A DNA stretch of 64,000 nt from Pyxidicoccus caerfyrddinensis (GCF_010894405.1 NZ_JAAIYA010000034.1:1-64000), one strand, 5' to 3'; shown: positions 17,347-26,222, counted from the stretch's first letter. The notes: a model not told the origin generated them from the letters alone. Translations and numbers: made by a program.

Positions 17347-18723
17347 ATGTTTCGCAATACAAAGCTCGTCACGACCATTCTCGGCTCACTCGTGCTCACT
17401 GCGACCGGCTGCGGCGCGTCCGTCGACGTGGGCAGCCCGGAGGTCGAGATGGGGAGCGCGAAATCGGCGCTCGGGCCTGGCCCCTGCCCGATGGGCAATC
17501 AGCTCATTACCCACGAGGTGCTGACCCCGGCCTCCATCCCGAGCCTCTCCGCGCTCGACCGCGCGCAGATCATCGCGGCGGTCCACGAGTCGACGCACAC
17601 CGACGTCATCACCATCGAAGAGGCCTTCGACGCGGTGGATGAGGACTTGATCAACCGCTTCGTGCTGCGGGACAGCTACACCAACCAGTTCTATGTGGAG
17701 ATCGAATACGGCGCGGGGGACAACTCCTATGGCGCCTATCTCTACTGGGGCACGGCGCAGGTGGCCGCGGCCATCCACGACGGCTTCCCGGAGGAGTGCG
17801 GCCCGAACGTCTTCAACTACGACCTCGGGGACACCGCGCCGGAGTGCCACGGCTTCCTGGACTACGCGAACACGGCGACCTTCGCCCAGCTCGACGCCTA
17901 CCTGCCGAGCAACGTGGCGCAGGAGATCGTGAACGCGCGCGCCTCCCAGCCGTTCAGCTCGGTCGCGTCGGTGTTCGCGGTGAACGGCGTCGCCGAGACG
18001 CGCCTCCAGCAGCTCTACACGGCGGCGAAGAACGGCGGGTACGTCGGCGCGGGCTGCAGCGGTATCTACGATCAGGTCGCCGTCTCCACGGTCGAAGCGG
18101 CCGCGCTCGTCGACTTCGTCAATCAGGCGAACCGGGAGGAGCTCCAGGGCGTGCTCTCGTTCCTCATCAATGAGACTGTCGTCGAGACCCTGACCGTCAC
18201 CCGGCCGTACGCGGGCGTCGTCGCGGTGTCGAACGCCTCGGGCGTCGGGAACGCGGTCTTCCGCTCGCTGCGCAACGCCGCCACCCGCTGGCGGCCGTTC
18301 GAGCAGCTGGTCGGCAAGGTGAACGGCCTCGACCATCCCGACGCGCAGATCCGGCTGGATCAGCACTTCGACTGGCGGCCCATCGTCGCCGCGGCGCAGA
18401 ACGACCCGGTGACATCCATGGAGTGCTTTGGCCTCGACCCGGCGCTGCTGCCGCAGGGCGCTACGCATCGCCCGAATCTGGCCAACGGGAGCGAGGTCCT
18501 CGGAGTCGTCAGCGACGCCGTCGCGGCCTCCCACGTGTTCGCGGAGGCGTCGTTCAATCCCGCCCCGGGCCTGGCCGACCTCGGGGGGCGCTCCACCAAT
18601 CACTCGTTCTTCGGCTGCTACATCCACTACCACCCGAACCCCTGGGTGTACGACTCGAAGGTCTTCTTCGTCGACACGTACAACGGCGCCAGCATCCTGG
18701 TCAGCCAGCACTACGTCGAGTAG
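17347..18723 (+). CDS. Lipoprotein of unknown function with helix-hairpin-helix-like segments
   Basis: 458 residues. The start at 17347 follows AGGAGGGG, and the N-terminus is a lipoprotein signal with lipobox TATGC (Cys22). Two segments resemble helix-hairpin-helix units: IPSLSALDRAQIIAAVHEST and a later stretch around FSSVASVFAVNGVAETRLQ. A His-rich C-terminal part (NHSFFGCYIHYHPNP) could bind metal. No enzyme family was recognised. It follows the GH5 gene by 77 bases on the same strand and may share its transcript. Confidence 0.7.
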   Translation: MFRNTKLVTTILGSLVLTATGCGASVDVGSPEVEMGSAKSALGPGPCPMGNQLITHEVLTPASIPSLSALDRAQIIAAVHESTHTDVITIEEAFDAVDEDLINRFVLRDSYTNQFYVEIEYGAGDNSYGAYLYWGTAQVAAAIHDGFPEECGPNVFNYDLGDTAPECHGFLDYANTATFAQLDAYLPSNVAQEIVNARASQPFSSVASVFAVNGVAETRLQQLYTAAKNGGYVGAGCSGIYDQVAVSTVEAAALVDFVNQANREELQGVLSFLINETVVETLTVTRPYAGVVAVSNASGVGNAVFRSLRNAATRWRPFEQLVGKVNGLDHPDAQIRLDQHFDWRPIVAAAQNDPVTSMECFGLDPALLPQGATHRPNLANGSEVLGVVSDAVAASHVFAEASFNPAPGLADLGGRSTNHSFFGCYIHYHPNPWVYDSKVFFVDTYNGASILVSQHYVE

Positions 18724-18861
18724 CGCCTGCCTGGAGGACCTCCGGCCTGCTCCTGCTCATGTGGCGCTGCGCGCGGGGGCGAGGCAGGGAGCCCGGGAGT
18801 GTGGGCCCCCGCGGCCTGCGCTCCCCCCGCGAGGTGCGCCTTTCCATCGTGCGGCGGGGCC

Positions 18862-19707
18862 TCAGCGGGCCAGGGGCTCGGCGTCTCCGGGGCTCAGCTC
18901 GATCTGCGCCTCCGCGCCGGACCACACGAATGGAATGCCGGGCTGGCGGTAGAGCGTGGAGGGAATGTCCCGGGCGAGCTGCGCGTGGAGCGCGGGGAGC
19001 TGGGACCAGTGCAGGCCATGCCGCGCGTGGTGCGCGGTGTGGTAGCCCAGGTTGCCCGTCATCAGGTTGTAGCCCCGATGCACGATGTTGTACGAGGCGT
19101 GTGTGTGCTCCGCCGCCTCGAGCCCCGCGTGGTGGAAGTACGTGGCCCAGACCGTCACGTAGAGGGACACGCACATGGGGAGCAGGAACACCCAGAGCGC
19201 GTTGTACCAGTCGTGCCAGAAGAGCAGGCCGAGCAGCGCCACCTGCAGCGCGCCCATCCCCAGGAAGATGCGGAGGGCCCGCGGGTGCTCCCGTCCCACG
19301 CGGAACGCGCGGGGATAGGCCACGAGCGTCGTGACGATGGAGTACTCCCGCTCGCCCATCGGCGTCCCGTCGCGGCGCTTCCAACGCGACTCGTCCTTCT
19401 CCTGGTCGAGGTAGTTGCGGTGGTGGCCGACCACATGGTGCAGGAACCATCCATGTGACGTCGCCCCGGTCTGGAACCCGAACACAATCTCCAGGAGGCG
19501 GTTGGGAAGGGCGTGGCGGAACATCGGCAGGTGTTGGTGGTGGTGGTTCCACGCGCAGATCCACCCCTTGGGAATCGCCCACAGGACGAGCCACAGGATG
19601 GGGAGCCACCAGCTTCGCGCGGTGAAGTACACCGTCAGGTCCAGCGCGAAGGCAGTGAAGAACAGCAGGACGGGGATGCGGTCTCGGGGATGTCGGAACA
19701 AGGTCAT
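18862..19707 (-). CDS. Membrane fatty-acid desaturase
   Basis: 281 residues with four or more hydrophobic helices and the three histidine boxes of the acyl-lipid/acyl-CoA desaturase superfamily: NHHHQH (near 55), HHVVGHHRNY (near 95) and HTAHHARHGLHW (near 230). These ligate a di-iron centre at the inner membrane. Its ATG overlaps the stop of the P450 gene by four bases (ATGA), so it is the third gene of a lipoxygenase-P450-desaturase operon. It may supply a double bond for the lipoxygenase substrate or modify its product; hydroxylase or other di-iron activity is an alternative. Confidence 0.8.
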   Translation of the reverse strand: MTLFRHPRDRIPVLLFFTAFALDLTVYFTARSWWLPILWLVLWAIPKGWICAWNHHHQHLPMFRHALPNRLLEIVFGFQTGATSHGWFLHHVVGHHRNYLDQEKDESRWKRRDGTPMGEREYSIVTTLVAYPRAFRVGREHPRALRIFLGMGALQVALLGLLFWHDWYNALWVFLLPMCVSLYVTVWATYFHHAGLEAAEHTHASYNIVHRGYNLMTGNLGYHTAHHARHGLHWSQLPALHAQLARDIPSTLYRQPGIPFVWSGAEAQIELSPGDAEPLAR

Positions 19708-21137
19708 GCGGTTTTCACAGCGGGGGCTGTAGGGGCTCCGGAGGAGGGTTGAGGGTGCGCTGCCTGACGTGAGTGGAGCTTCCCGGTGACGCCCTTGGGA
19801 AGGACCACGCCGAAGAAGAAGCCCTCCTCGAAGGGCTCCGTCGCGTCGACGTGGACGCGGACGCGAGAGGCGATGGTCAGCAGCGCCGTCCGCAGGTACA
19901 CCATCGCGAAGGCCCCGGCCACGCAGGCACGAGGGCCACGCCCGAACGGGAAGAAGTGGCCGCTGCCGAGCGGATCCCTGGCGGCGCCGCCGTCCAACCA
20001 GCGGGCCGGCTCGAAGACCTCCGGGTTCGCCCAGTGGGACGGGTCGCGGTGCAGGTGCTGATTCGAAATCATGAGGGTCGTGCCCGCGGGCCACGTCACT
20101 CCCGCCAGCCGCGTCTCGGAAGACGGCGTGCGCAGGAAGATGCGGACCGCGGGCAGGATTCTCAGGGCCTCGTAGGTGACGGCCTCGGACCACGGAGCGT
20201 CGCGCAGGCGCTCGGCGGTCAGCGGTGCGTCCGCCAGCGAGGCGGCCTCGGCGGCCAGCCGCGCTTCGGCGTTGGGGTACTTCTGGAGCTGGTGGAAGGC
20301 GCCGACCAGGGTGGTGCTCGAGGAGAAGACGCCCCCGAAGAAGAACCCGCCCAGCAGGTGGGCATGCAGCGTGTCGTCGAGGTCCGGCATCTCGCGCAGC
20401 GTCCACGACATCAGGTCCACGCGGTCGGGATTCGGAGCCGCGCGCGCCGCGCGAATCTTCTCGGCGAACAGGCCGTAGAAGCGCTCTTTGGCAGCCGCGA
20501 AGCCCTTGGGCGGGGAGACGAACTTCAGTGGGAGCTTTGCCTGGATGCGCGCGTCGGCGGCCGCGGCCAGGAGCATGAAGTCGTCGTAGGCCGAGGTGGG
20601 GAGCTTCTCTCCCACGGTGGCCACGCAGAATGCCTCGAAGGTCAGTCGGCGCAGCGCGGGCGTCAGGTCGATGGACGGCTCGCGTAGCAGAGCCTCCACC
20701 GACTCGGCCACCGCGGCCCGCAGCGGCCCCACCTGCGCGGCCTGCCACGCATCGGTCCATGGCTGCGCCAGCGGGTCCATCCCATGCTTGCGTGACCAGT
20801 CCTCGCCCTGCTTCGCGATGAAGGGCGTGTCGTCCGTGGTGGAGTGGCGGATCTGCTCGCCGATGTTGCCCTTCTCGAACTCCAGCCGGCGTGTCTCGAG
20901 CACCTCCTCGATGAGCGCGGGGTCGTTGAGCACCAGCGCCGGGCTGGGCCCCATCCAGATGAGGGTGCTGCCCCCGTACGTGCGCCCGTAGCGCGCGCAG
21001 ACGTCCCACGGCGGGGGGCCGAGGAAGTCTCCGAGGTTGCCCAGCAGGCCGGGCGGGGGCCCGGGCAGGCTCGCGAAGGCCTTGCGCCGCGCGCCGAAGA
21101 ACAGGTTGAACAGACCGCGCGAAAGCAGGTTGGGCAA
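19704..21137 (-). CDS. Cytochrome P450 with an atypical I-helix
   Basis: 477 residues. The heme loop is intact (FPFGRGPRACVAG, Cys thiolate), as are the K-helix E-x-x-R (EALR) and a PERF-like FEPARW. The I-helix reads LGGFFFGGVFSSSTTLVG. The usual (A/G)G-x-(D/E)-T oxygen-activating pair is absent. P450s that rearrange fatty-acid hydroperoxides (CYP74 group, prostacyclin and thromboxane synthases) also lack it and need neither O2 nor reductase. Directly downstream (11 bp) of a lipoxygenase gene and overlapping a desaturase gene, it is plausibly a hydroperoxide isomerase, lyase or epoxyalcohol synthase. The reaction is inferred. Confidence 0.85.
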   Translation of the reverse strand: MPNLLSRGLFNLFFGARRKAFASLPGPPPGLLGNLGDFLGPPPWDVCARYGRTYGGSTLIWMGPSPALVLNDPALIEEVLETRRLEFEKGNIGEQIRHSTTDDTPFIAKQGEDWSRKHGMDPLAQPWTDAWQAAQVGPLRAAVAESVEALLREPSIDLTPALRRLTFEAFCVATVGEKLPTSAYDDFMLLAAAADARIQAKLPLKFVSPPKGFAAAKERFYGLFAEKIRAARAAPNPDRVDLMSWTLREMPDLDDTLHAHLLGGFFFGGVFSSSTTLVGAFHQLQKYPNAEARLAAEAASLADAPLTAERLRDAPWSEAVTYEALRILPAVRIFLRTPSSETRLAGVTWPAGTTLMISNQHLHRDPSHWANPEVFEPARWLDGGAARDPLGSGHFFPFGRGPRACVAGAFAMVYLRTALLTIASRVRVHVDATEPFEEGFFFGVVLPKGVTGKLHSRQAAHPQPSSGAPTAPAVKTA

Positions 21138-21148
21138 GGGCGTGCGCC

Positions 21149-23176
21149 TCAGACGGTGATGCCGCAGGGAATCCTGTCGGGCCGCAGGACGGTGTAGGGG
21201 ACCTCGGCCTTCGCGTTGCGAGCCTTCACCACCTCGAGCTGGGCGCGCAGCCGGTCGTGGAACCTGCTGCGGATGGCCGCGAGCTCCGGCTCCTGGAAGT
21301 AGTCCTCGCGCCAGCCGCTCTCGTGGAGGAGGTACTCCTCGTCGTCACCGAAGCTGGACAGCGCCCGGCCGATGGCGACCTGCCAGAGCGCCTGGGACTT
21401 GCTGGGAATCATCGCCGCGATGTCCTCCGGGCCGATGACGCCCTTCTGCCTCGGCGGCTCCCGGCGCAGGCAGAGCGGTGCGTTGGGCACGAAGGCGTAG
21501 TGCTCGTACTGGAGGTAGTTCACCGCGGCATGGTGGACGCTGACCGTGAAGAGGACCGTGGTCAGGATGTCCACCAGGTCATCGACGCGCTGGAGCTCCC
21601 GGCAGGGCAGCTTGTCGACAGGCAGCCCGCGCTCGGTGAGGTCCGCCCACCAGTGCTGCATCTCGGCGTCGGCCACGATGTCGGCGTCGGACCGGTAGAA
21701 GTGCCGGAGCACGCCGCCGACATACTCCTCGAAGGCATCCCACAACGGCAGGGCGTCGTCCCGGAAGGGGTAGTAGGGGAGGACGGCGGGGTCGAGGACG
21801 CCGCGGCGCTCGAGGTCCAGGCGGGGCTTGTTGTCGGACAGCTTCCAGCGCTGGTAGCCCTTCTTGCCCAGCTGCAGGTGGCCCTTGTCGGGACCGCCGG
21901 TGGCGATGAAGTCGTCGAAGACGCCGCCCTCGGAGAGCAGGCCCTTTCGCGCGCCCTCGTTGATGGCGAGCGTGTAGCGGAAGTGGCGGCGGAGCAGCTT
22001 GTAGACGGGGTGCGGGTCCGGGAGGTTTCGCATCGTCGCCATGACGAACGGCTCCGCCACGAAGTGGGTCCGCAGCGCGTGCCCCACCATCTGGTGGGTG
22101 TTCCCCTCGCTGCAACGGACGTAGACCTTCGCCGCCAGCCAGTCGTACTCGCCATCATTGGGCGTGAAGACCGGGGCGGTCTCCGCATCCCTCCCGAGCT
22201 GGATGGCGATGGGCCGCAATTGGCGCGTGTCGTCCAGGTACAGCAGGCACCGGGACGCGGGCGCCCAGCGCCGCTCCTCGACGCCGTCCTCGCCAACCTT
22301 CCGGAACATCCGGATGTCTTCGAGGATTTCGAAGTCGAGCAGGAAGACGCGCTTCGCCTCGAAGGCGCGCGCCAGCGTGTCGCCCGGCGCCAGCAGGCCG
22401 TGGACGTCCGACTCTGACAGGGGCATGCCCGCGGGCAGGTGGGGGATGGACTGGATGTGGAGGGGATTGATGCCCTGGACGGCCTGCCGCGCGAACTCCA
22501 GGTCGTCCTTCCAGCGCTCGGCGAGCTTGGGCATCTCGATGCCCTTGAAGAAGTCGAAGATGTCGACGAGCCCGTTCCACGCCTTGGACAGCACGGGCAG
22601 GTGCAGCTTGATGGACGCCAGCGTCTTGGCGATGACGACCTCGTAGCTGCCCTCGCTCAGGCCCCGGTACAGCTCGTCCTTCGGCAGGGGCCGCTCCTTG
22701 CTGATGTCGAGCGAGCCGGGAAGCTCGGCGGTCGACTCGGCGGGACGCCAGAGGTACATGTTCTGGCGGAGCTGGAGTTGCGCGTGACGGGCCCGGGCCT
22801 CGCGCTCGCTCTTCACCTGCTGCGGCAGCCTCGCCGAGCCCTCCAGGACCTCCGTCGTCGAGCCGCCCAGGACCCACCGGTAGAAGGGGAAGAACCAGCT
22901 CCGGCCGCCCGAAGTCACCCAGACGGTGTCGAGGAGCCAGTCTCCCGCGACGCCTCCAGAGTTGCTGAACCGCAGCAGCACCAGCTCGCCCACATCCTCC
23001 GCGGCGACGGTGTAGACGTCCTCGGCACCGGCCTCGAAGTCATTGTGGAAGCGCTTGTCCAGCGTGTGCGGTCCGCTCTCCCCCCGCGTGCCGACCAACA
23101 CGACGGAAATGGTGGAGTCCGTCCCCGCCCCGAGCCGCGCGTCCGTGCGAATCGTGAGCTTGTAATCGACAGTCAT
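21149..23176 (-). CDS. PLAT-domain lipoxygenase
   Basis: 675 residues from the ATG at 23176, chosen because GAGGG lies four bases upstream and the product then starts MTVDYKLTIRTD, a PLAT beginning; an ATG at 23236 adds 20 unlikely residues. PLAT/LH2 beta-sandwich about 1-110; catalytic helical domain about 130-675. Iron ligands: His361 and His366 (HQMVGHALRTH), His549 and Asn553 (HHAAVNYLQY), and the C-terminal carboxylate, here Val675 instead of the common Ile. The stereo-determining position aligns with Ala409, which predicts S oxygenation. It inserts O2 into polyunsaturated fatty acids to give hydroperoxides. First gene of the operon with the P450 and desaturase. Confidence 0.9.
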   Translation of the reverse strand: MTVDYKLTIRTDARLGAGTDSTISVVLVGTRGESGPHTLDKRFHNDFEAGAEDVYTVAAEDVGELVLLRFSNSGGVAGDWLLDTVWVTSGGRSWFFPFYRWVLGGSTTEVLEGSARLPQQVKSEREARARHAQLQLRQNMYLWRPAESTAELPGSLDISKERPLPKDELYRGLSEGSYEVVIAKTLASIKLHLPVLSKAWNGLVDIFDFFKGIEMPKLAERWKDDLEFARQAVQGINPLHIQSIPHLPAGMPLSESDVHGLLAPGDTLARAFEAKRVFLLDFEILEDIRMFRKVGEDGVEERRWAPASRCLLYLDDTRQLRPIAIQLGRDAETAPVFTPNDGEYDWLAAKVYVRCSEGNTHQMVGHALRTHFVAEPFVMATMRNLPDPHPVYKLLRRHFRYTLAINEGARKGLLSEGGVFDDFIATGGPDKGHLQLGKKGYQRWKLSDNKPRLDLERRGVLDPAVLPYYPFRDDALPLWDAFEEYVGGVLRHFYRSDADIVADAEMQHWWADLTERGLPVDKLPCRELQRVDDLVDILTTVLFTVSVHHAAVNYLQYEHYAFVPNAPLCLRREPPRQKGVIGPEDIAAMIPSKSQALWQVAIGRALSSFGDDEEYLLHESGWREDYFQEPELAAIRSRFHDRLRAQLEVVKARNAKAEVPYTVLRPDRIPCGITV

Positions 23177-23253
23177 GGAACCCTCGGCCTGGCGCGGCCA
23201 GAAGGTAGGTCGGAAAAAGTGAACACTGCAAGCCATGGTACTCTCGATGGAAA
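23177..23253. promoter_or_regulatory. Divergent promoter region between two lipoxygenase genes
   Basis: A 77-bp spacer between head-to-head lipoxygenase starts must hold both ribosome binding sites and at least part of both promoters. I cannot assign boxes. The short distance makes coordinated control of the two oxygenases likely. Confidence 0.4.
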
Positions 23254-25317
23254 ATGCTCACCGCGCTGCGACGCCTGATGGAGTCCCTGGGGTTCAAGGG
23301 CCGGGGGAAGGGCAACGAGGTCCTCGAGCCGGAGGAGCTTGCCCGGTGGTACTCCGGCCTGGCGCTCGAGGAGCGGCTCGCCCTCAGCCGTGAGCTGGCA
23401 CCCCGCGTCCGCGCGCCCCGCACCCCGAGGGAGCCCGCGAGCCTTCCCGCCGTCGCCGTGGGGCGCATCGTCTTCCAGCAGGACGGCCCCCACGGCCCCA
23501 TTCCCCTGCATCACCTCAAGGTCGAGCTCTGGGACCGGGACTTCGGCGCGCCCGATGACTTCCTGGGCGAGTGCTTCACGGACTCCGAAGGCGGTTTCTC
23601 CATCCGCTATGACCCGGAGGATGCGGGCGCTGGAGACCTGCCGGACCTGGAGGTCCGCTTCTTCGAGCCCCAGCACACCTTCCGCGAGGATGGCCGGGTG
23701 GTGGAGACCTGGCGGCGCATCGGCTCGGAGCAGGGGCCCGACAACCATGGTGGGCTCCATCACGACTTCGGCATCCTGCGGCTGCCCTACTGGGAATATG
23801 AGCCGGGGACACCGCTGGCCCGGTTGCTCGTGACGGAGGAGGGGACGCCGCCGACGGCCTATGCCCCGGGGCGGGCCCTCGCGATGCTGAAGGCCGTTGC
23901 CCCCATCGAGATCATCAAGCGCCAGCACCTGCTCCAGGCCCGCCTGGGACACGCGCCTGGCCTGGACCGCATCCAGGCCGACTACCCGGAGTCGATGACG
24001 GTCCGCATGGAGCGGGAGGCGCCAGGCTCCACCCGGAGTGATGCCTACTTCGGAGAGCGGCTGCTCAACGGCATGTTCTCCACCATCCTGGACCGCGACC
24101 CCGAGGTCCCCGGGGACGCGCATTCCTTCCGCCTCTACCTCCCCTGGAACGCGTACGAGCAGGACGGCATCCACTGCCTGCCCGACGTGGACGTGAGGCT
24201 GCGGCTGGTGGAAGGCCGGCTCGTGCCGGTGCGCATCATCCTGGGGATGCGGGAGCCCGGCGCGACGGCGCCCGGCTCACCCGTGACACGCCGGAGCTTC
24301 ACGCCCGCGGACGGCGCGGACTGGGAGGCCGCCAAGCGCATGGCCCGGGTGAGCGCGACGTTGGACACGGAGTTGGGCAACCACCTGGGGCAGTGCCACT
24401 TCAACGTCGAGCAGTATGCCATCGCGGCGCACCGGAACCTGCGGCACAGCCCGCTGCGCTGGCTGCTGATGCCCCACCTGCGCGAGGTGGTCCTCATCAA
24501 TCACGCGGCCAACGGGTTCCTCGTCGGGCCGACGGGCTACATCACCCGGGCCAGCGCGCTGACCGAGCGGGCCATCGAGTCGCGGCTGCAGCATCTGCTG
24601 GGCAGCTACGACTGGCGGGGCTTCGCGCCCGCGCCGCCCGTGTGTGAGGGGCACCGCTATGCCCGGGCCGCGGGACTGTTCTGGAAGCTGCTCGGCGAGC
24701 ACGTGGACGCCTTCTTCGCGGAGCATGGGGCCGAGCTGGAGGCGCAGTGGTGCGAGGTGCGCCGCTTCTCGGACGACCTCGTCGCGCACTCCGCGCCCGC
24801 CTTCGTGTGCCGCTACCTTCGGGCGAAGGTACCGGGGAAGGACGCTCCCTGGTTCGTGCGCTCGGAGCGCATGAATCTGGATGAGAAGGCCGTGGAGCCG
24901 GCGCCGAAGGCAGTCAGCGCGGTGACCCGGACGGACGTGCCCCAGCCGGGAGAGCTGGACGCGCTCAAGCAGCTCTGCCGCTACGTCATCTACTTCGCGA
25001 CCTTCCGGCATGCGTGGGCCAACAACCTCCAGTGGGAGGACGCTGGCGAGGTGCTGTACACCTGTCTGGGATTGCGCTGGGGAAAGGGCGGGGCGCTGTC
25101 CACCGAGGCGGACCTGGACGTCGCCCCTCCGCCCGACGCGGCCACGGAGATGCTGTGGATCTCCTGGATGCTCTCCAAGACGAACTACGGCCTCCTCCTG
25201 GCCAACGAAGAGGCCGACGTGCATCCGCGCTTCGTGGAGTTGCTACGCACCCACGCTTCCGAGTTCGCCGCGCTCGGGCTGGACATCCGGACGGTCAGCT
25301 CCCGCATCAACATCTAG
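23254..25317 (+). CDS. Divergent lipoxygenase with N-terminal transthyretin-like domain
   Basis: 687 residues. The N-terminal part (about 65-180) has the layout of a transthyretin-like beta domain (LKVELWDRDFGAPDDFLGEC, then FTDSEGGFSIRY) in place of a PLAT domain. The catalytic part keeps every iron ligand: His377 and His382 (NHLGQCHFN), His586 and Asn590 (RHAWANNLQW) and the terminal Ile687 (SSRINI). The Coffa position aligns to Ala419. Lipoxygenase activity on polyunsaturated lipids is therefore likely, though the family is remote. It is divergently transcribed from the PLAT-lipoxygenase operon across only 77 bases, which suggests a shared regulatory region. Confidence 0.8.
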   Translation: MLTALRRLMESLGFKGRGKGNEVLEPEELARWYSGLALEERLALSRELAPRVRAPRTPREPASLPAVAVGRIVFQQDGPHGPIPLHHLKVELWDRDFGAPDDFLGECFTDSEGGFSIRYDPEDAGAGDLPDLEVRFFEPQHTFREDGRVVETWRRIGSEQGPDNHGGLHHDFGILRLPYWEYEPGTPLARLLVTEEGTPPTAYAPGRALAMLKAVAPIEIIKRQHLLQARLGHAPGLDRIQADYPESMTVRMEREAPGSTRSDAYFGERLLNGMFSTILDRDPEVPGDAHSFRLYLPWNAYEQDGIHCLPDVDVRLRLVEGRLVPVRIILGMREPGATAPGSPVTRRSFTPADGADWEAAKRMARVSATLDTELGNHLGQCHFNVEQYAIAAHRNLRHSPLRWLLMPHLREVVLINHAANGFLVGPTGYITRASALTERAIESRLQHLLGSYDWRGFAPAPPVCEGHRYARAAGLFWKLLGEHVDAFFAEHGAELEAQWCEVRRFSDDLVAHSAPAFVCRYLRAKVPGKDAPWFVRSERMNLDEKAVEPAPKAVSAVTRTDVPQPGELDALKQLCRYVIYFATFRHAWANNLQWEDAGEVLYTCLGLRWGKGGALSTEADLDVAPPPDAATEMLWISWMLSKTNYGLLLANEEADVHPRFVELLRTHASEFAALGLDIRTVSSRINI

Positions 25318-25427
25318 CGGAGCGCCCTCGACGAGACGCAGAAGCTCATCGAGCAGATGTCCCCGCTTCGCGAGCGAGACGCTGGGCCTCGAGCCTTGCT
25401 CGGAAGCGGGATGAGGCCTCGGTGGGC

Positions 25428-26222
25428 CTAGCGCGTCTTGCAGAGGGTCGCGCCGACGGGGTTGGGCTCCCAGTCCTTGATGACGCAGCCGGCTCCCGGG
25501 CCCTTCATCGTTCCGCGCCCCGACAGCCGCTGGATGTCCCACTTGCCGAGCGTTGCGCAGATCTCGCTCTGCCGGGCCCGGGCCTCCTGGGGGGAGAGCT
25601 CGGCAGTTCCGGGCGTGCACGGCCCGTCACCAGACACCCTGGAGAAGGGGAAGCCGGTGGGCTCGCAGAGGGACCAGCCCATGGGCTGCGTGTCCTGCAC
25701 CCGGATGACGCAGCCAGCGCCGGAGCCCACCATCGAGCCGCCTCCTGACAGACGGACGATGTCCCACTTGCCCAGGTAGGCGCAGAGCTCGGTGCGCTTG
25801 GAGACCGCGGTCTCCGGGCTCATGAGCGTGGAGTTCGCCGGGCACACGTAGTCTCCCTGCGACTTGAAGTAAACCGGCAGCGGCCGTGGCGTGCAGAGGC
25901 TGGTTCCCATCGCGCGGAAGTCGAGGTCCTCCACGGTGCAGCCATAGCCGGGGCCCGCCATCGAGCCCCCATCCGCCAGCCGGACGATGTCCCAGGTGCC
26001 GAGCTGCGCGCAGAGCTGCTCCTGGTGGGCGCGCGCCTCCGCGACGGGCATCAGGTACTCATTCAAAGGGCACACCGTGTCGCCTCGGATGGACTGGATG
26101 TCTGTCACGAGCGAGTCGTGGCTCCGGGCGGTCTCATCCGCCGTGTCCTCCGGCGCAGTCACATCCTCACCGCAGCCAGCCACAGCGAACATCACCAGCC
26201 AGCCCATCAGCGTCTTCTTCAT
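25428..26222 (-). CDS. Lipoprotein with three tandem four-Cys repeats
   Basis: 264 residues. The start at 26222 has GGAG six bases upstream, and a lipobox (FAVAGC, Cys17) follows. Three repeats of about 62-65 residues begin near 47, 123 and 198. Each carries four Cys and the core LCA-x-LG-x-WDI-x-RL-x-G-x-G(S/T)M-x-G-x-G-x-GC. The repeats differ enough to be old duplications. The even Cys count suggests two disulfides per unit in a periplasmic or surface protein. No known domain was recognised. It ends 110 bases from, and converges with, the second lipoxygenase gene. Confidence 0.7.
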   Translation of the reverse strand: MKKTLMGWLVMFAVAGCGEDVTAPEDTADETARSHDSLVTDIQSIRGDTVCPLNEYLMPVAEARAHQEQLCAQLGTWDIVRLADGGSMAGPGYGCTVEDLDFRAMGTSLCTPRPLPVYFKSQGDYVCPANSTLMSPETAVSKRTELCAYLGKWDIVRLSGGGSMVGSGAGCVIRVQDTQPMGWSLCEPTGFPFSRVSGDGPCTPGTAELSPQEARARQSEICATLGKWDIQRLSGRGTMKGPGAGCVIKDWEPNPVGATLCKTR

